Origin: Ascoidea rubescens DSM 1968
Taxonomy: Eukaryota; Ascomycota; Saccharomycetes; Ascoideales; Ascoideaceae
Reading direction: 5' to 3'
DNA: 64,000 nucleotides
Assembly: GCF_001661345.1 (NCBI RefSeq)
Contig: NW_017962927.1
Coordinates: forward strand, 124,001 to 188,000
Position 1 is the stretch's first letter, and each line of letters starts with the position of its first letter. Below the pieces are notes generated by a model. It made no database searches, was not told the origin of the DNA, and saw only the letters and a list, made by a program, of their open reading frames with translations. The translations under genes were made by a program, and so were the position numbers. This document shows positions 1 to 8,803 of the stretch, piece by piece.

Positions 1-2824
1 AATTATAGTCTGGTAATGGTGAAAATGGCTTTAAATATGTATCCATAGAATCAATTGTATACATTTTTTCTTTTTGATTTTGCTGCAAATTTTCTTTATT
101 AAAAATCGTATCGTTAAAATCATTACTATCGTAATTTACATCGCTATAGTCTTCATATCGTAGCTCTCTCTCCTGTTCAGGATTAATAATAGAATCATCT
201 ATCGATAAATCATTACATAATTCATCAAATGGACCATTCTGATTTATATCATTAATTTGACTAATTACCTCATTTCCAATTTGGGTTTTCTCATTTTCAA
301 TAATTTTTAAATATTCCTTTTGCGCCCTATTTTTGTTTTCTATTGAATTTAATGAAAATTTCTTAAATTGGTTATCCTTTGAATTAAACCCTTCAAAATA
401 CCCATTGGAATTAATTAATTTAGAAGAATCATTTATCATTATGTCATCTTCCAAATCTTCATCTGAATCTTGATTTTCATCTCCAATATACTCAGAATCA
501 GATGACAAATCTCCATATCTGAAATCAGATTCTTTATAATTAATTCTTCTTTTTTTAGGATTTCTTAATCGACTCCTTAATTTACGTTTCTCATTTGTAG
601 CGATTTCATCGACTTGAAGTCTCTGACCAAATTTTGGAACGCCAGTTCCTTCTTCTTCTTCTTTTTCATCCTCACTTAAATCAATAGGTTTTAATGAAAA
701 TTTCTTCTTAAAGAATGAATCAATTTTATCCATACTGTAAACTTCTCTATTACCGAAATAATTATTACATTCAATATGTTCAGTAAATGCTAATTTCAAC
801 AAGTACGTTTTAAGCTCTTTATTCAATGTCGCATGGTACATATCCCATTGTGAAGGAGTTAGGGATGAATAAATAAGATATTCTCTTTTTGGCGGTAAAG
901 ATTTTGTAACTAATTTTTTTAATCTTCTTAATAAAAATGGTTTTAAAATCGAGTGCAAATTTGAAACCAATCCCTTTTGAATTTCAGAATCTATTAATTG
1001 AGAAGTATGATTTTCATTATTATCACTGTTAAAGCTAGAAAAGTCAAACCATTGTTGAAATAATTCTAGATCATGAAAAATGTTAGGTAAAATGAAATTA
1101 AGTAAAGACCATAATTCATTTAAGTTATTTTGTAAGGGAGTACCAGTTAGTAATAATCTATTTTCAGTTTTTAGTTTTTTCAATTCATTGATTAATCTAC
1201 AATTTGTATTCTTTAATCGGTGACCTTCATCAACAACTAAATATTTCCAATCAAATTTATTAAGATATCTCCTATCGTTAAGAATAACTTCATAACTTGT
1301 TATTAAAACCGAAATTTTTCCAGATTTTAAGGCTTTAAAATGTTTTTTTCTCAATTGTTCTCTTATATCTTTTACGCCGGTATAAGCTAATACAGGTAAA
1401 GTTGGAGTAAAGTTTTTAAATTCATTGTACCAATTACCTAAAGTTGATAATGGACAAGCAATTAGAAAGGGGCCTTTATTGCCCTCACCGTAAAGATAGG
1501 CTAGTAAGGAAATAGTTTGGATTGTTTTACCTAAACCCATTTCATCAGCTAAAATACCATTTAAACCCTGTTGGTATAAGGCAATTAACCAAGCCATACC
1601 ATCGATTTGATAATCTCTCAAAACTGCACCGGTTAAGATTTTTGGTTGGTCGGTTATTTTGCTGACAGAGACTTGAATTTGTTTTTTGTTGGTTTTTTTA
1701 CCATTAGTTTTATTTTTGGACGAATTAGATTTCCGATTTTTGGATTCAGTCATTAAAGTTAACAAATCCTTTTTAGCATTTCTTTTTCTTGGTTTACGTC
1801 TTGAAAAAATTTTTTGTTTCTTATTATGAATCTTTTTAGGTTGATTAAATTCATCGATTATTTCAACATCTGAATCGGATTCACTTTGAACCACTTCTTC
1901 TTTATCGATTGGAATATCGTTTTTACTTGCACTGTTTTGAGCTTGCTCCAACAATGATGAAGAAATATTTTCGACATACTCTTTTGCCAAGGCAATTAAT
2001 CTTTGAACTCGTTCTAGCTTTTGAGCACTGGATAATTCATTAAATTTTTCCTGTTCAACAGTGACTTTATGCGATTTGCTTATTAATTTGTTGACTTTTT
2101 CGTCTTCTTCTTCTTCTTCCTTTTCATCAATTGAAAGATTTGAGTCGATTTGAGAATCGTTATCACTACTATTCTCAAAGTCATCTTCATCTTCATCTTC
2201 ACTATCAGGCATTATTCTTGGTTTCTTTACTGTTTTTCTCATTTTCAGTCGTGCGTTTCTGTTCAAATTACTCTTTTTTTGGTTTCTGAGTTTAATTGTT
2301 CTGGATGGATTTTTCTGTGTTTTTTGTTTTTGCTTATAGTATCTTCGAGCTTTTGAAGTATTATTGTCTCTGTGGGGCAAGTATTCAGCTTCAGATTTCA
2401 AAGACTCTTCATCCCCATAAGCATCAGAATCACCACTGCTGTAATCGCTGTCTTGTTTGTCACCATTCTCCATCTCCACAGATTGTATGGAAACATCATT
2501 GACCTGAATAATTTCATTCCCACTGTCGTCGGCATCGCTTTGAATTGTGCTGTCCTCCAGAGAGATTTCCCTTGTAATTTGTAAATGGTCATCTTTGTCG
2601 TCTTCGCCATCTTCCTTATCACTCAGATCACTGACAATGTGAATGGTGTCTATCTGGCTGCTGTTATCCAGCTCACTCACACCATAAGAGCCTCGAGAAG
2701 AGAAGTTGTTGTGTTTGTGTCGAAGTCTTCTGGTGGCGCTCGCAGAGCCCGTGGGAATGAGCTCGGAAAAGTCGTCTCCCACCACAGGTGTGCTTTTCAA
2801 CCTGTACTTCTTCCTGTTCACCAT
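1..2824 (-). CDS. IRC5: IRC5/HELLS-like SNF2 chromatin remodelling ATPase (C-terminal part beyond left edge)
   Basis: An open frame runs from the ATG at 2824 leftward off the window, so about 941 residues are visible and the second helicase lobe is missing. Residues 1-410 are acidic and basic low-complexity sequence. Lobe 1 follows: DEMGLGKT (427-434), the PLSTLGNW segment, a DEGH box near residue 531, and LLTGTPLQNNL. The spelling GLNGILADEMGLGKT and the ELWSLLNFILP stretch match the LSH/HELLS/Irc5 branch rather than Chd1, Isw1 or Swr1. A long acidic insert with basic patches separates the lobes. Yeast Irc5 (known of the family) is an ATP-dependent DNA translocase linked to cohesin loading and recombination control. 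S. cerevisiae Irc5 is about 850 residues, so this one is clearly larger. An alternative start is the in-frame ATG at 2212 (MPDSEDEDEDD). The gene is divergent from RSC8. Confidence 0.85.
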   Translation of the reverse strand, partial: MVNRKKYRLKSTPVVGDDFSELIPTGSASATRRLRHKHNNFSSRGSYGVSELDNSSQIDTIHIVSDLSDKEDGEDDKDDHLQITREISLEDSTIQSDADDSGNEIIQVNDVSIQSVEMENGDKQDSDYSSGDSDAYGDEESLKSEAEYLPHRDNNTSKARRYYKQKQKTQKNPSRTIKLRNQKKSNLNRNARLKMRKTVKKPRIMPDSEDEDEDDFENSSDNDSQIDSNLSIDEKEEEEEDEKVNKLISKSHKVTVEQEKFNELSSAQKLERVQRLIALAKEYVENISSSLLEQAQNSASKNDIPIDKEEVVQSESDSDVEIIDEFNQPKKIHNKKQKIFSRRKPRKRNAKKDLLTLMTESKNRKSNSSKNKTNGKKTNKKQIQVSVSKITDQPKILTGAVLRDYQIDGMAWLIALYQQGLNGILADEMGLGKTIQTISLLAYLYGEGNKGPFLIACPLSTLGNWYNEFKNFTPTLPVLAYTGVKDIREQLRKKHFKALKSGKISVLITSYEVILNDRRYLNKFDWKYLVVDEGHRLKNTNCRLINELKKLKTENRLLLTGTPLQNNLNELWSLLNFILPNIFHDLELFQQWFDFSSFNSDNNENHTSQLIDSEIQKGLVSNLHSILKPFLLRRLKKLVTKSLPPKREYLIYSSLTPSQWDMYHATLNKELKTYLLKLAFTEHIECNNYFGNREVYSMDKIDSFFKKKFSLKPIDLSEDEKEEEEGTGVPKFGQRLQVDEIATNEKRKLRSRLRNPKKRRINYKESDFRYGDLSSDSEYIGDENQDSDEDLEDDIMINDSSKLINSNGYFEGFNSKDNQFKKFSLNSIENKNRAQKEYLKIIENEKTQIGNEVISQINDINQNGPFDELCNDLSIDDSIINPEQERELRYEDYSDVNYDSNDFNDTIFNKENLQQNQKEKMYTIDSMDTYLKPFSPLPDYN

Positions 2825-3081
2825 TGTCGTCTTTCCCTCGCTGTGTTTTGTCACCAAAACCACCAACTTCTCCAACGCGAAAGCTTGCTTTTTCTCCAGT
2901 GCAAAATCGCGCTCTCAGCCGAGTTCCGAGCGCGTCGTGCAAAGTTCCGACAATTTCACGTGTTTCCGGTTAGCGAGAAAACTGAAAAATTTGTGGTGGA
3001 AAAGGTTCTTTTGTTTTGTTTCTGTTTCGTTTTCAATTCCAACAGCTGTTGCTCGAAGTTAGTCGTTAGACAGAGGACACA
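2825..3081. promoter_or_regulatory. Shared divergent promoter of IRC5 and RSC8
   Basis: These 257 bp separate two divergent start codons. The stretch is much richer in G+C than the other intergenic regions, with several CGCG-containing words between 2918 and 2940, and holds one CACGTG box at 2957-2962. No convincing TATA box is visible. CACGTG is the core recognised by Cbf1/Pho4-type bHLH factors, so such a factor may act here (inference). Confidence 0.6.
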
Positions 3082-5376
3082 ATGGCCGAGAAGCAGAGAG
3101 AGGGTGCTATCAAAGAAGAGCTTGTTGATATTGCTGTCGACGAGGACGTGAGCATGGCTGAGGACCTATCTCCTCAGGACCTAGCTCCTCCTGGCAACGA
3201 CGTGGAGACCACAGCAGCTCCAGCTCCAACACACATCCACGACGATGCCAAAGATAACGAGAACGAGGACAGCAGTGACAACGATGGCATTGTTATGAGC
3301 TTGTCGAAGGAACAGCAGAAGGCTGAGGAAGAAGCCAATGCTTATTTGGCCAAACAGACCTTCCCAGTGATAATTCCATCTTTTTCTGCCTGGTTCAAAT
3401 TCAACAAAATTCACCCAATTGAAAAAAAATCATTTCCTGAGTATTTCTATTATGAGACAAATAATGATGGCAGTAATGGCAACAACAGAATGAATGGCAA
3501 CCCAATTAACAACAAACTAAGAAAAGATCCTAAAATCTATAGAGATTTTAGAAATTTCATTATTAATACTTATAGAATCAATCCAATTGAATATTTATCA
3601 TTCACTGCTGTTAGACGAAATTTATCCTCCGATGTTCAGTCAATTTACAAAATCTATAAATTCTTGAATAAATGGGGTTTAATCAATTATCAAATAGATC
3701 CAAAGACAAAACCATTTGTATTGAATCCCCAATTCACTGGTCATTTTCAAATCACCTTAGACACTCCTGATTCAATTCAACCATTCATTCAAAAGAGTAA
3801 TAATAACAATCATATAAATAAAAATAAAAATAAAAATAAAAAACTTAAAAAATTACAAAATCATAATGATATTGATATTGATATCGATAATAATAAGATT
3901 GATAACGAGATTGATAATGAGATCAATAAAAATAATATTACAAAAGAAAAGGAAAATTCTAATGACTCTAATTTTCATATACCTTTGAATTTGGAAATCA
4001 GAAAAAATGTTTATGATTCAATATCAAACTCCATAGTCTTGGATGATTCACCTCTATTAAACAACAACACCAATAATAATAATAATAATAATCAAATCGT
4101 CAACTCAAACATAAATAACCTAAACCTAAACAATCCTGCTGATATTAATAACACAGAATTCTTGAAAAAAGTTTATATATGCAATATTTGTGGCAATAAT
4201 ACAACTGAGATTAGATACCATTCATTGAGATCTCCCAATTCTTTGATTTTATGTAGCACATGCTTTAACCAAGGATTTTTCCCTCAAAATTTCTTTTCTT
4301 CCGATTTTATCAAAATTAACTCAAATAATCTAAAATTATCAAACTATGACCCATGGGATGAAAACGAAATCATTCTATTACTAGAAGGTATTAAAATTTA
4401 TGATGATGATTGGGATAAAATTGCAAAACATGTATCAAGCAGAAATAAACAGCAATGTTTAGAATTTTTCATTAAATTACCAATCGAAGATAACTACCTA
4501 TCAAAATATCTAAACAAGCAGAATAACCTAAAAAATCAAAATGATAATAATAATAAACACCCTATTAATAACAAAATTACTAACAATGATATTGACAATG
4601 ATATTGACAATGATATTAACAATGATGACAATAACGACAACGATAACAGAACTTATGCTATAAATTCTCTAAAATTTCTTGTTAATAAAATAGATTCAAA
4701 TTTGGCAAAAAAAATTACAGATCAAGATACAAATGTTAAAAATAATGAAGATGACGGAATTTCAGAAAAATTAATGAAAATGCTAAATATAAACTCCAAA
4801 AATGAAAAAATTAATGAAATCAAAGAATCTTACAATACTTTAAATCTGTTGGTTGATTTGCAATTGAAAAAAATTGATCTAAAATTGAAAAATCTATCTA
4901 ATTTCGAGAAAATTTTAAATATCGAAAAATTAAATATACAAAATGAAAAGAAAAAAATCTTTTTAGATAAGTTAGCTCTTAGAAATCAAATTTTAAACGT
5001 TAAGGATAAAATGATCAACTCAACTAAATTGTTATCTTTATCGATAAATGATTCAATCAAAAATCAAAATCTTACCAATCAAAATTCTAATTCTAATTCT
5101 AATTCTAATTCTATTTCAAAATCAAATGAAGCCTTGAAATTAATTGAAGAAGCCATAGAAGACTCAAAAAAACCAATTAGAGCTTTTATAATTCACAATG
5201 ACAAACTTCATAACAACACTGAAGATTCAATGATGGTTGATAATGATAGTGGCAAAGAAATTGATGGTGATGATGACGATGATATAAACAATAGCTCAAG
5301 TTCCAACAAACTATCAACTCAAACTATACCTGTTTCAGTGCAAGCTCAAAAATTGTATAAACCTTGGAAGGGTTGA
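3082..5376 (+). CDS. RSC8: RSC chromatin-remodelling complex subunit Rsc8 (SWIRM-ZZ-SANT)
   Basis: The protein has 764 residues. After an acidic N-terminus comes a SWIRM domain (about 95-215, starting IIPSFSAWF). Next is a zinc-binding segment near 366-400 with two CxxC pairs (CNICG and CSTCF). A SANT domain lies at about 422-470 (WDENEIILLLEGI, ending in LPIEDNYL), and a Lys/Leu-rich coiled coil at about 565-650. The order and the KVYICNICG and SSDF spellings fit Rsc8 better than its paralogue Swi3. Rsc8 is a structural core subunit of the nuclear RSC complex. It is longer than S. cerevisiae Rsc8 (557) because of Asn/Asp-rich inserts at about 240-330 and 475-530. The start ATG at 3082 opens the frame directly after the divergent promoter. 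Confidence 0.85.
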   Translation: MAEKQREGAIKEELVDIAVDEDVSMAEDLSPQDLAPPGNDVETTAAPAPTHIHDDAKDNENEDSSDNDGIVMSLSKEQQKAEEEANAYLAKQTFPVIIPSFSAWFKFNKIHPIEKKSFPEYFYYETNNDGSNGNNRMNGNPINNKLRKDPKIYRDFRNFIINTYRINPIEYLSFTAVRRNLSSDVQSIYKIYKFLNKWGLINYQIDPKTKPFVLNPQFTGHFQITLDTPDSIQPFIQKSNNNNHINKNKNKNKKLKKLQNHNDIDIDIDNNKIDNEIDNEINKNNITKEKENSNDSNFHIPLNLEIRKNVYDSISNSIVLDDSPLLNNNTNNNNNNNQIVNSNINNLNLNNPADINNTEFLKKVYICNICGNNTTEIRYHSLRSPNSLILCSTCFNQGFFPQNFFSSDFIKINSNNLKLSNYDPWDENEIILLLEGIKIYDDDWDKIAKHVSSRNKQQCLEFFIKLPIEDNYLSKYLNKQNNLKNQNDNNNKHPINNKITNNDIDNDIDNDINNDDNNDNDNRTYAINSLKFLVNKIDSNLAKKITDQDTNVKNNEDDGISEKLMKMLNINSKNEKINEIKESYNTLNLLVDLQLKKIDLKLKNLSNFEKILNIEKLNIQNEKKKIFLDKLALRNQILNVKDKMINSTKLLSLSINDSIKNQNLTNQNSNSNSNSNSISKSNEALKLIEEAIEDSKKPIRAFIIHNDKLHNNTEDSMMVDNDSGKEIDGDDDDDINNSSSSNKLSTQTIPVSVQAQKLYKPWKG

Positions 5377-5929
5377 TTTTTATTTTTCTATTTTTCTATT
5401 TTTTGATTGTTTTCTTTTTATATTATTTTTTTTTTCTTTATCTTCCATTTTTTTTCTTTGTTCTTGATTTGCTACAGAGTTCTTATCAAGCTCTTTTGAA
5501 AAGTTTTGTAAATTGTAACTATTCTAACTCTTTCTCTATTGTTTTTTCACTATAAATTCTTAAATCACTTTTTCCCATTTTTTTTTCTTATTTTTTTCAA
5601 TTCTTTCTGTAATATTAATGAATGTTAATTATATTTCAAGAAGTATAGTTTCAAATGCAAAACCTGTTTGTCAATGCTGGAATTATCTTTCCAACTAGTC
5701 TCTATCTCTCATTGAAATGGGTTGCTAAAAAAAAAGGATAAAGCACAAACACAACGAATCTCGATCTACCACTACTGGATCTTTGCTAAATGAATAGCAA
5801 AACAGTGAAACAATAGTATAATCTCATTCCTAGCCTTGATTTGCTTTTTTCAGTATTTAAGAAGAGAAACATCCCACTCTTCACTTTCCATGATAATGCA
5901 AGTTGTTCTGTAAGGCTGAAAAGAAAGAA
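5377..5929. other. Intergenic region between RSC8 and the dysferlin-domain gene
   Basis: This 553-nt stretch is T-rich just after RSC8 (5380-5620), as expected of a yeast 3' end, and then becomes a mixed promoter region. A single TGAAACA word lies near 5808. No coding or RNA gene could be supported. The open frame extends up to 5903 but begins there with TTG; the first ATG is at 5930. Confidence 0.5.
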
Positions 5930-8737
5930 ATGGTTGATTTTAGCTCAAAATTAAAATTCAGAAAGAGAAAGTCTGTTTTGACTCCTACAGATTATGAATA
6001 TTTAAATGATTCTATCAACACCATCAACCCAAACAAATTTGACTTGAACATATTAACTGATCCAGATTTCAATGATGATTCCTTTTTTGCTTCAGTTGCA
6101 CATTTAAATCTGGAAAACTTGTTGAATTCAACTGCTTATAACCTGCACTCATACAGTGAAACAGAAATTTCAAGTGCTGAAAACCCATCAGACCAAACCA
6201 AGATTGAAAAAGAATCCTTAGTTAAACACAAATCGAAGTTAAGAAAGCTAAGTCAGAGCATAGCTCGAAGCATAAGTAGGGGCACAAATCATAGCAGCAA
6301 CAATAACACTGGCAGTGATAAAAGCAGCAAGAGTATTAAAAAGGGAAAGTTAAATACAATATCCAATAAGTCAGAACCGGAAAGAGATGCTGAAGAAAAC
6401 CTTTCTAGTAAAACTGGCATTGAGTTCGATGACCTCAATATATCAGATCCTAACATACCAAGCAAGGAAAAATTAAAGAGAAAGATATTGCTATCAAAAA
6501 GAAATGAAAAAACAAAACCAGCAATTAGTTTAGTGCTAGTTGATAATAATAGTGAAGAAGAGGAAGAAGGAGAGGAAAATTCCAATACAAAAACAATAGC
6601 TGATGAAAATCTATATAATGAAATTGAGGGAAATGTTTCTATAAATGAGAATGCGATATCTCATAATTCATTTCCAAATACTTTAAATGTTCCTCTTCAA
6701 ATATTAACATCGAACATTAATCCCTTGTTAGATAATTCAGACAAGACTGAAAACAATTTGAAAAATAGCGTTAGTTTCCAAAATATTGATAATACTGAAC
6801 ATAAAGATAACAATAATTGTAAAATTCATAAAAATGAAAATGACTTGCAATGTGATTCTCATCATTCCAAAAAACAAGTTAGAAAAACGATATCAAAAAA
6901 GCTTCATTTGAGTTCTGTTCATTTAACTTCTGTGGATTATGATTCATCTTATGAAAAAATTCTCAAATCTGAAAAATATAGTAAAAAACATATGACAACA
7001 ATTGATATTAATCAAACTGATCTTGAAACGAAACCGAAAAATGATAATAAAAAGGACGAAAAAAATGAAAAAAATGAAAATAAAGAAAGTAGAAAGAGCA
7101 AAAAAAAGGAAAAAATTAAAAAGAATCATAATTTTTTGAAAACAAATAAATCAAAAGATCAAGATCAAGATAAAGACCAAGTTCAAAATAAACATCAAAA
7201 TCAAGACAAAAATAAACATCACAATCAAAATAAAAACCAAGATCAAAATAAAGATCAAAATAAAGATCAAAATAAACCAAAAAATAAAGATCAAGATCAA
7301 AGTCAAGAAAAAAGAAAAAGGAAAAATTCAGATCTTGATAAAAATGAAAATGAAAATGAAAATGAAAATGAAATCCAAGCAATAGATCAACCTGAAACTT
7401 TTTTAATCACACTGAACTCTGCTTCACAACAATTTCCAAACTTACCAAGGTGCTCAATTAACATTGATAGAAGGTTTTTACTTCCAGGTGTTAATAAAGA
7501 AGATTTAAAAAATAAAATTGAAATATCAACGGCAGATAATAAACAAGAACTACCATTTAATGATGAAGAAGATTTTATTAACCAGAATAAAAACTCGTTA
7601 ATGGCTCAATTGCAAAAATATTTACACCTGTCGGAAATCAGCAATGAAAAAACATATGTATTTGATATTGTTGTTGAAAATGAAAGAGGGTCTAATTTTT
7701 TTGGAATTCCACTTTTTTCAAAGAATTTTTTGATTCATGGTGTTGATCCATCTTCTTTTTCAAAATCTAATAACACTAAAAAAAAATTATTTCACAACAA
7801 GAATACTCAACAGCAAGTTTTGGCGGATTATACGACTTGTGGACCTGGAAGTAAAAATCATAGATTTAATTTGAAATTGATAACACTACCCGATCAAAGC
7901 TGGGAATGGAGTTGGAAAGAGTGGTATGTTTTAAAGATAAATGATGATGTCGATGAAAACGGATGGCTATACTCAAGAATTAGATTTAATAGTAAGAAAT
8001 GGAGAGGCAGTCATCATTTTGGTAATTTTGTTCGAAAGAGATATTGGGCAAGATTACGAGAGAAAAAAATTGTTAAAAATAAGCACCTGGATATTGATTT
8101 TGAAAATTTTGATGTTTCTCTTAGTTTGGATAATGAATTCAACAAGGGCAGACACAAATCTAAAAATACCAACAGGCACCAAAAAAAACGTTCTACTTTT
8201 CCTGAAAAGATTGTCGAAGAGAAGGGCAAGAGTACGAATCAACCAGTTCCAACAATAAGAGTGTCAGATGAAATACTGAATAGCTCGAACAATGACGAGG
8301 AATCTGAAAAAGCCTACCTGGAAATTATGGAGGTTTTGATGGACTTGAGTTTGGACAGACTACGAAACGAGTGCTTCATAGCGTTGCTCTTTGGAAACAA
8401 GAAGGAGTTTTTGTCATTTCTAGATGAGAATGATCTTGCCATCTACCAATTCTACAACCCCAATGAGAAGGAGGAAGACTTTGACCAAAAGCTCTCGCTG
8501 TTCAGGAGAGGAATAGTGGAAGATTTAATCAGTAAGGAACATGATCACAATTTGCTCGAGTTCATCAAGTCTTACCAGTTCAGCGAGTCCAAAAGGCTCT
8601 TGATAGAGCAACTCAATAAGCACATTGAAAGCAGCAGTGGGCTCCACGACAGAGAACAGCTCAGGAAGTTGGTGAAGAGGCTCGAACAGTGCTACGATGA
8701 GACGTTGGACGATATGTCTATGGAAGACAGTATATAA
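5930..8737 (+). CDS. Peroxin/dysferlin (DysF) domain protein, Mug65-like
   Basis: The protein has 935 residues, starting at the ATG of MVDFSSKLKF; upstream codons in frame lack an ATG. Residues 1-500 are Ser/Asn/Lys-rich and disordered, with a striking Lys-Asp-Gln-Asn repeat around 405-475. A DysF region lies at about 575-710: FDIVVENERGSNFFGIPLFS, then the Trp-rich WEWSWKEWYV and DENGWLYSRIRF strands, closing with FVRKRYWARLR. The C-terminal 180 residues look helical. The family includes Pex23/24/30-type ER-peroxisome membrane proteins, sporulation protein Spo73 and S. pombe Mug65. No transmembrane segment is visible here, which favours a Mug65/Spo73-type soluble or peripheral protein over a peroxin. 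The stop lies only 66 bp before the next gene. Confidence 0.6.
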   Translation: MVDFSSKLKFRKRKSVLTPTDYEYLNDSINTINPNKFDLNILTDPDFNDDSFFASVAHLNLENLLNSTAYNLHSYSETEISSAENPSDQTKIEKESLVKHKSKLRKLSQSIARSISRGTNHSSNNNTGSDKSSKSIKKGKLNTISNKSEPERDAEENLSSKTGIEFDDLNISDPNIPSKEKLKRKILLSKRNEKTKPAISLVLVDNNSEEEEEGEENSNTKTIADENLYNEIEGNVSINENAISHNSFPNTLNVPLQILTSNINPLLDNSDKTENNLKNSVSFQNIDNTEHKDNNNCKIHKNENDLQCDSHHSKKQVRKTISKKLHLSSVHLTSVDYDSSYEKILKSEKYSKKHMTTIDINQTDLETKPKNDNKKDEKNEKNENKESRKSKKKEKIKKNHNFLKTNKSKDQDQDKDQVQNKHQNQDKNKHHNQNKNQDQNKDQNKDQNKPKNKDQDQSQEKRKRKNSDLDKNENENENENEIQAIDQPETFLITLNSASQQFPNLPRCSINIDRRFLLPGVNKEDLKNKIEISTADNKQELPFNDEEDFINQNKNSLMAQLQKYLHLSEISNEKTYVFDIVVENERGSNFFGIPLFSKNFLIHGVDPSSFSKSNNTKKKLFHNKNTQQQVLADYTTCGPGSKNHRFNLKLITLPDQSWEWSWKEWYVLKINDDVDENGWLYSRIRFNSKKWRGSHHFGNFVRKRYWARLREKKIVKNKHLDIDFENFDVSLSLDNEFNKGRHKSKNTNRHQKKRSTFPEKIVEEKGKSTNQPVPTIRVSDEILNSSNNDEESEKAYLEIMEVLMDLSLDRLRNECFIALLFGNKKEFLSFLDENDLAIYQFYNPNEKEEDFDQKLSLFRRGIVEDLISKEHDHNLLEFIKSYQFSESKRLLIEQLNKHIESSSGLHDREQLRKLVKRLEQCYDETLDDMSMEDSI

Positions 8738-8803
8738 GGTGTTTGCGGGAGGCGACTTTGCTTCTGTCCTGTTTTTTGCCCCAGAGGCAGCAAATACGCC
8801 AGA

